Below are positions 57,786-64,000 of a stretch of DNA of 64,000 bases, in pieces; the stretch's first letter is position 1; each line of letters begins with the position of its first letter. Under the pieces are notes generated by a model. That model made no database searches. It had not been told where the DNA came from and saw only the letters and a program-made list of their open reading frames with translations. The DNA lies in NCBI GenBank assembly GCA_009760855.2, contig WPIO01000008.1, forward strand, positions 10,149,001 to 10,213,000, given 5' to 3'. This DNA comes from Cristatella mucedo (lineage: Eukaryota > Bryozoa > Phylactolaemata > Cristatellidae). The position numbers and the translations under genes were made by a program.

Positions 57786-58884
57786 GGCTCGACGTAGGAT
57801 CGCGCGACTCCAGTTCCCGCCACCGAGGCGGGCCAGTGTCTGTAGTCGCATTCGCTCCTCAGTCAAACCACGACCACAAGGGGTGCGCTTAGCTAAGCTG
57901 CTCCTACTCGCAGGCGCTCGCTCGGCTAAGTCCTCTGCTACGCGCGCCGGTCTAAGCGCAGCTGACGTTCGGTATTGCATCGTAGTTGTCTTACCTATCC
58001 GAATGCCCGCCGACGAGCAGAGCGAGTGCGTCGTCCCCGCCGCCGCCGCTGCTGGCGCAGCCCTGCAGCCCTGCCTCCGCACTGCACTCAAAAGACTGGG
58101 CTCTACTGACGCCGGCCTATATAGGGCCACGTGGCCACGGCAGTTAGGGCTCACGTGGTTCGCGTTTGTTCTCGGTTCGCGTGGGCTGACGACTTCCGGC
58201 GGAGACGGTGTAGCCGGCGCTGCGAGCCATTACGGGCTGCGGCGTATCTCTGACGCTAACGAGGCACTTAGCTCGAGCTCGGACCGATGCAGCTCGCGGC
58301 CGCGAGCGCGCGACCGCTGGAGAAACGCCGGAACCGGGTGGGTGGGGGGGAAGGGCTTCTGCGGTGGCGGTCGAAGACGGCGGTAGGCGACTAAGAGAGC
58401 GCGCGCGCCGCTCGCAGGGAGCAGAGGCCGGCGCTGCTCGACGAGACGAGGGCGTTGGACGTAGCCGAGAGCGACGGAGGTACAACACGCGGTCGGAAAT
58501 TGAAGGCAAGCGCTGCGGCGCAGATAAGCGAGAATTGACGCCGCAGATTTCCTGGATTTCCCAGGCGCTGCCAATGTCCCAGGCAGTCACCAGCGGCTCC
58601 GCCCGCGACGTACAACCCGTGCACGAGCGCACTGTGCGCACGCGCGGCGAATCGTGGCAGCCGGGGCGAAGCATTTGTTCGGGGTAGCGTCTGCATGCGG
58701 ATGCAGGCGCAAGTCAGTTTGCGCGCCGCCGCGGGCCCTTCACTGAGCCCTCGCCTCTCAGCTGAGCCGTCGCGGAGGTGCTCGCCCAGTAGGCAGGAGA
58801 GAGGCGACAGCGCGTCGCTTCGCGTCAAACTAAACGAACGAGCGGGGCAGCGTTAGTGGGCTGGCGTTTGCGCGTGAGCTCCAG
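57786..58884. other. GC-rich, no supported gene
   Basis: CpG-rich with several overlapping ORFs on both strands. No motif or reliable splice site was recognised. Confidence 0.5.
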
Positions 58885-59268
58885 CAGCTACCGACAATTA
58901 AAAAGAAGCTTAAAACGCGCCGGCTTAAGACAGCATTCGGCGGATCTTCGCGATTCATTCGTGTGCATTGCAGTTGCTTTGGTCCAGCGGTTAAAGTGCT
59001 CGCCCCGACCAAGGTCTGGCTGAGGTTGTGGTCTCGAGCCCCGAGGCATATGTCAAGCGCCTGAATAGAGATTAAGTTCTCTTGGGGCGCTATACAAATG
59101 AATTATATACATGTACCTGCTTACACTATGCCTGCTGTTCTGCGGATGTTACTACCAATCATTTGGTAATGCTTTATATGCAACATCTGTAAAATACCTA
59201 GAAAGAGATTCAGTTCTCTGAGGGGGCAAAATAAGTAAATAATAATAATAATAGTTATTATTATTACC
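58885..59268 (+). mobile_element. L2-like LINE 3' end interrupted by a SINE
   Basis: LINE sequence 58885-58964 (AATTAAAAAGAAGCTTAAAA, then CAGCATTCGGCGGATC) stops in mid 3' UTR and resumes at about 59111 (CTTACACTATGCCTGCTG) through the terminal block and an (ATA/ATT) tail to 59268. The gap is a complete SINE-B. Confidence 0.75.
58965..59108 (+). mobile_element. SINE-B copy nested in the LINE
   Basis: Complete element: GGTCCAGCGGTTAAAGTGCT A-box region, a degenerate B box near 59029, linker GCATATGTCAAGCGCCTGAA, and the tail GAGATTAAGTTCTCTTGGGG with TATACAAATGAATTAT. It shares its last 50 bases or so with the LINE terminal block. Confidence 0.85.
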
Positions 59269-59545
59269 CAAGATCTGCCGTCGAGCCCAGATGGCGATTT
59301 TGAAAATCCAGATCGATGAGTGTGACGCGCTCGGTTGAACAGTTGGCAGGCATGTCTTCGACGGTGACGCCAAGTGATGGCGATCGTGCCACGTGGTCTC
59401 AGCCACTCGCGGCGCCTCTTTCGCGTGGAAAGCGTAGGTGATTCCAAAGGGCTCATTGCAAAGGGCTCATTGCAATTCGCGGCTCTCCTGCCGCTTGGCG
59501 AGTGCTGACCTAGCAGTAACATAGTGCCGTACTTTCCTTGCTGTG

Positions 59546-59690
59546 TCTTAGCCCGGGTGTAAGGGGCTAGACTTTTATGATTCAGGTCGTGGATTCGAGT
59601 TCTATAGCGAGCAGTTCTATATTACAGTATACATACTATATTATAGTGCCAGCGGTGACAATAGCCGTTCTTCTGCCACCAACAGTCTCG
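59546..59690 (+). mobile_element. Degenerate SINE-A copy
   Basis: GATTCAGGTCGTGGATTCGA B-box region and body GCCAGCGGTGACAATAGCCG followed by TTCTTCTGCC, with an AT-rich insert. Confidence 0.55.
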
Positions 59691-59705
59691 CACAATGCAC
59701 GGATA

Positions 59706-59732
59706 TGCATGCATGCATGCATGCATGCATGC
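59706..59732. repeat. (TGCA)n tract
   Basis: About six TGCA units; self-complementary. Confidence 0.9.
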
Positions 59733-60167
59733 AGCATTTCAGCTTAACTGAGCGTAGTTTGAAGCTGATCTTACCGTGTAAGGCGTCTGCATTGTATACG
59801 TTAAACTGGCGGCTGCTCACGGTCGGCGGAGCACCTGGCTTGTTCGGGTCAGACGGCAGATTGTGTGGTAGCGTGCACATGTCTGCAGCTCGTAAGCCAC
59901 CAGCCCCTAAAATAGTTTAGCGGCAGGTTCGCGACGGAATGATACGGTGGAGGATCAATTCGTGGAGATGCAGGATCCTCGAAGATGCAAGCGATTTCGG
60001 CGGACTGCCCTGGATAGCTCTATGGCCTGCACCGCTGCAGTCGACTGCAGTGCATTACATGAGAACGCGAGCGCACGACTGATGGAGCGAGATAGTGTGA
60101 GTACTCTTTAAAGATCGCTCGATATGCAATATGCCTAATCCAAGTAGGAGCTTTGAGCCACCGATTT

Positions 60168-60169
<2 letters not shown>
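59733..60169. other. No recognisable gene
   Basis: A 16-base palindrome CTGCAGTCGACTGCAG lies at about 60034-60049. Nothing else. Confidence 0.5.

Positions 60170-60200
<31 letters not shown>
60170..60200. repeat. 31-base poly(G) run
   Basis: An uninterrupted G run, far longer than any other in the window. Strong G-quadruplex potential; the true length may be affected by sequencing. Confidence 0.9.
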
Positions 60201-60202
<2 letters not shown>

Positions 60203-60500
60203 TTCAGCGGCCGGCGCGGGACGGCGGAAGTAGCCAGGGTACAGGGTACAGGGTGCAGGGAGCCAGCCGACGTAGTTAGCGGCGCTGCCGCGATAGCGAA
60301 GCAGCAGCGATTTCTCGGTCGGCAGCCGCAGGCTCTAGCTAACGCCGAGGCCGCATCGCTCGAAGCCACCGCCGGATCTAGCGGCAGCAGCGGCGCCTAC
60401 CTCGGCGTCGCCGCTGCTGCCGCGTCAAAGGAAGGGTGAGGGCGAGCTCTAAGCAAAGTCGTCTGGCCGCGTAACGAGAAAGGTACTCTCGCTCCGCGAA
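60201..60500. other. No supported gene
   Basis: GC-rich with a short ACAGGGT repeat at about 60240-60260. Confidence 0.45.
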
Positions 60501-62086
<1,586 letters not shown>

Positions 62087-62128
62087 GCCTACAGGCGGCA
62101 GGCAAACATTTCCGGAGGTGATGCGTCC

Positions 62129-62974
<846 letters not shown>

Positions 62975-63077
62975 GCCCGCTCTCCTCGCTCTGCTCGCTC
63001 TCCTCACTCTGCTCGCTCTCCTCACTCTGCTCGCTCTCCTTGATCTGCTCGCTCCCCCTGCTCTGCTCGCTCTCATC
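62975..63077. repeat. 18-bp minisatellite
   Basis: About five to six units of CTGCTCGCTCTCCTCACT type. In one minus frame each unit gives SEQSEE, in a 93-codon ORF (63167-62886) that has no ATG at its start and no supported exon ends. Confidence 0.8.
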
Positions 63078-64000
63078 TCTCAGCTCCTCTTGGCTCGCTC
63101 TGTTTGCTTCCTGAGGCCACTTTATCGCTAGTCTGGCGGCCTCTCGTCGTTCGGTTAGCGAATCCAAAAAAATCCTATCTTGGATTCTATTTAGTCCTTA
63201 CGCTGGAATCGACTTTTCCCAGCTCAGAGGCTCAGAGAGCTAAATCTGAGGCACTCTGCGTACCCGCACTCTCTCTAACTCGCTCCTTCCCGCTGGCTCA
63301 CGCGAGCGCCACATTCGCAAAAGCTCGCTATCGCGGTGGCATCGCAACGGCCGCACGTCGCCGCCGTCGCGCCTGAGCGAACAATTTGCCGGAAAGAGCG
63401 GCCGGCGCGAGCATTCAAAAGCTGCTGGTCGCTAATTCAAAAGCTGTGGACGGCTTCGCTGGACACGGCAGACGCTGCAGACGGTCCGTGTCGCATCGCC
63501 GGAGGTCCGGAGCTCCCACAACGGCGACTGTGTACATCGCGTGCCGAAGCGAGGCCAACGAGAGGTGCTCGAAGGAAGAGGCGCTCGCCGCTGCCGCCGC
63601 CAAGCGGCGGCGGCAGCGGCGAGCGCCGGGGCTTGGCCGGAAAAAGAGGCGAGCTGCCGATGAGAAGGTTGCTGGAGAAGGGATGGCGGCTGGGAAATGA
63701 CTAACGAATTGCACTGCTTAGCACTGCTGCTATCAAGCATAATTGCCCTGCCTCTCCGCCCGCTGCCCGCGTGCTGCGATCCTATCGGCGTCGAGCGCTC
63801 TGATTGCTTCGCTTTAATTGCTCTGGGTCAACGGTGAAAGAAACGCGAGCCCCTCCCAGACCCTTGGCTAGGCGGCCTGAAGCGCCCGGCGAACCTCAGC
63901 TGTCGCGTCGGCGTCGAGTCGCTCTATCTGCCTGCTCGGGCGTCCAACGAAAGTGAGCCGGCTCTTGAGATTCCGCGCAGCCGCAAACGCTGGAAGTAGC
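63078..64000. other. GC-rich, no supported gene; perfect hairpin
   Basis: A perfect hairpin with 22-bp arms (63580-63601 and 63606-63627, loop AAGC) lies here. Overlapping Arg/Ala-rich ORFs on both strands lack motifs. Confidence 0.5.
63580..63627. repeat. Perfect hairpin, 22-bp arms, 4-nt loop
   Basis: Exact reverse-complement arms in a GC-rich context. Confidence 0.9.

Noticed and set aside
57498-58154. Gly/Glu/Arg-rich and Ser/Pro/Leu-rich ORFs of up to 213 codons
   Set aside because: They are read from the (GGAGA)n minisatellite.

Overview
This window is nuclear DNA of an animal. The evidence is: genes split by GT-AG introns, several CpG-rich islands, L2/CR1-type LINE copies with (ATT)n tails, tRNA-derived SINEs, hAT and Mutator-like transposon remnants, and very long microsatellites. 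Nothing identifies the species. A repeat-rich marine invertebrate would fit, but that is only an inference. No bacterial, organellar or viral genes were recognised.

The best supported genes are two selenoprotein W (SELENOW) paralogues arranged tail to tail. Gene 1 is on the plus strand at 10067-12636 and gene 2 on the minus strand at 18452-15279. Each has five coding exons of 38, 25, 54, 78 and 81 nt and encodes 91 residues. Each carries an in-frame TGA inside the CxxU redox motif, and each has a matching SECIS element in its 3' UTR (13030-13069 plus; 14934-14895 minus). Counted by eye, 63 of the 91 residues are identical, and the 5' leaders and SECIS elements also match, so this is a local gene duplication.

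Layout: 1-9 kb is transposon debris (a hAT remnant, LINE tails, SINEs) with one candidate minus-strand exon at 6817-6903. The SELENOW pair fills 10-18.5 kb, with SINEs and a LINE in its introns. From 18.5 to 26.5 kb there is more LINE/SINE sequence, including the best reverse transcriptase fragment (19.5-20.7 kb). From 26.6 to 38.4 kb there are CpG islands alternating with (GA)n, (AT)n, (GGC)n and (CAG)n tracts and a six-copy 93-bp repeat. The 39-53 kb stretch is repeats and unannotated sequence, including a Mutator-like element with terminal inverted repeats at 45840-46987. The 53.4-64 kb stretch is again GC-rich, with a clear C3HC4 RING reading frame (55904-55464 minus), a 31-base poly(G), and a 597-bp CAG/CAC tract flanked by (GA)n.

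Several minus-strand reading frames inside CpG islands (55.9, 35.3 and 38.0 kb) start at an ATG and end in phase 0 at a good GT donor. They look like first coding exons, two of them RING or RING-like. Related cysteine modules lie at about 26.9 and 53.9 kb. Their downstream exons were not found, so these gene models are incomplete. Most of the remaining long ORFs are by-products of GC-rich or simple-sequence DNA.
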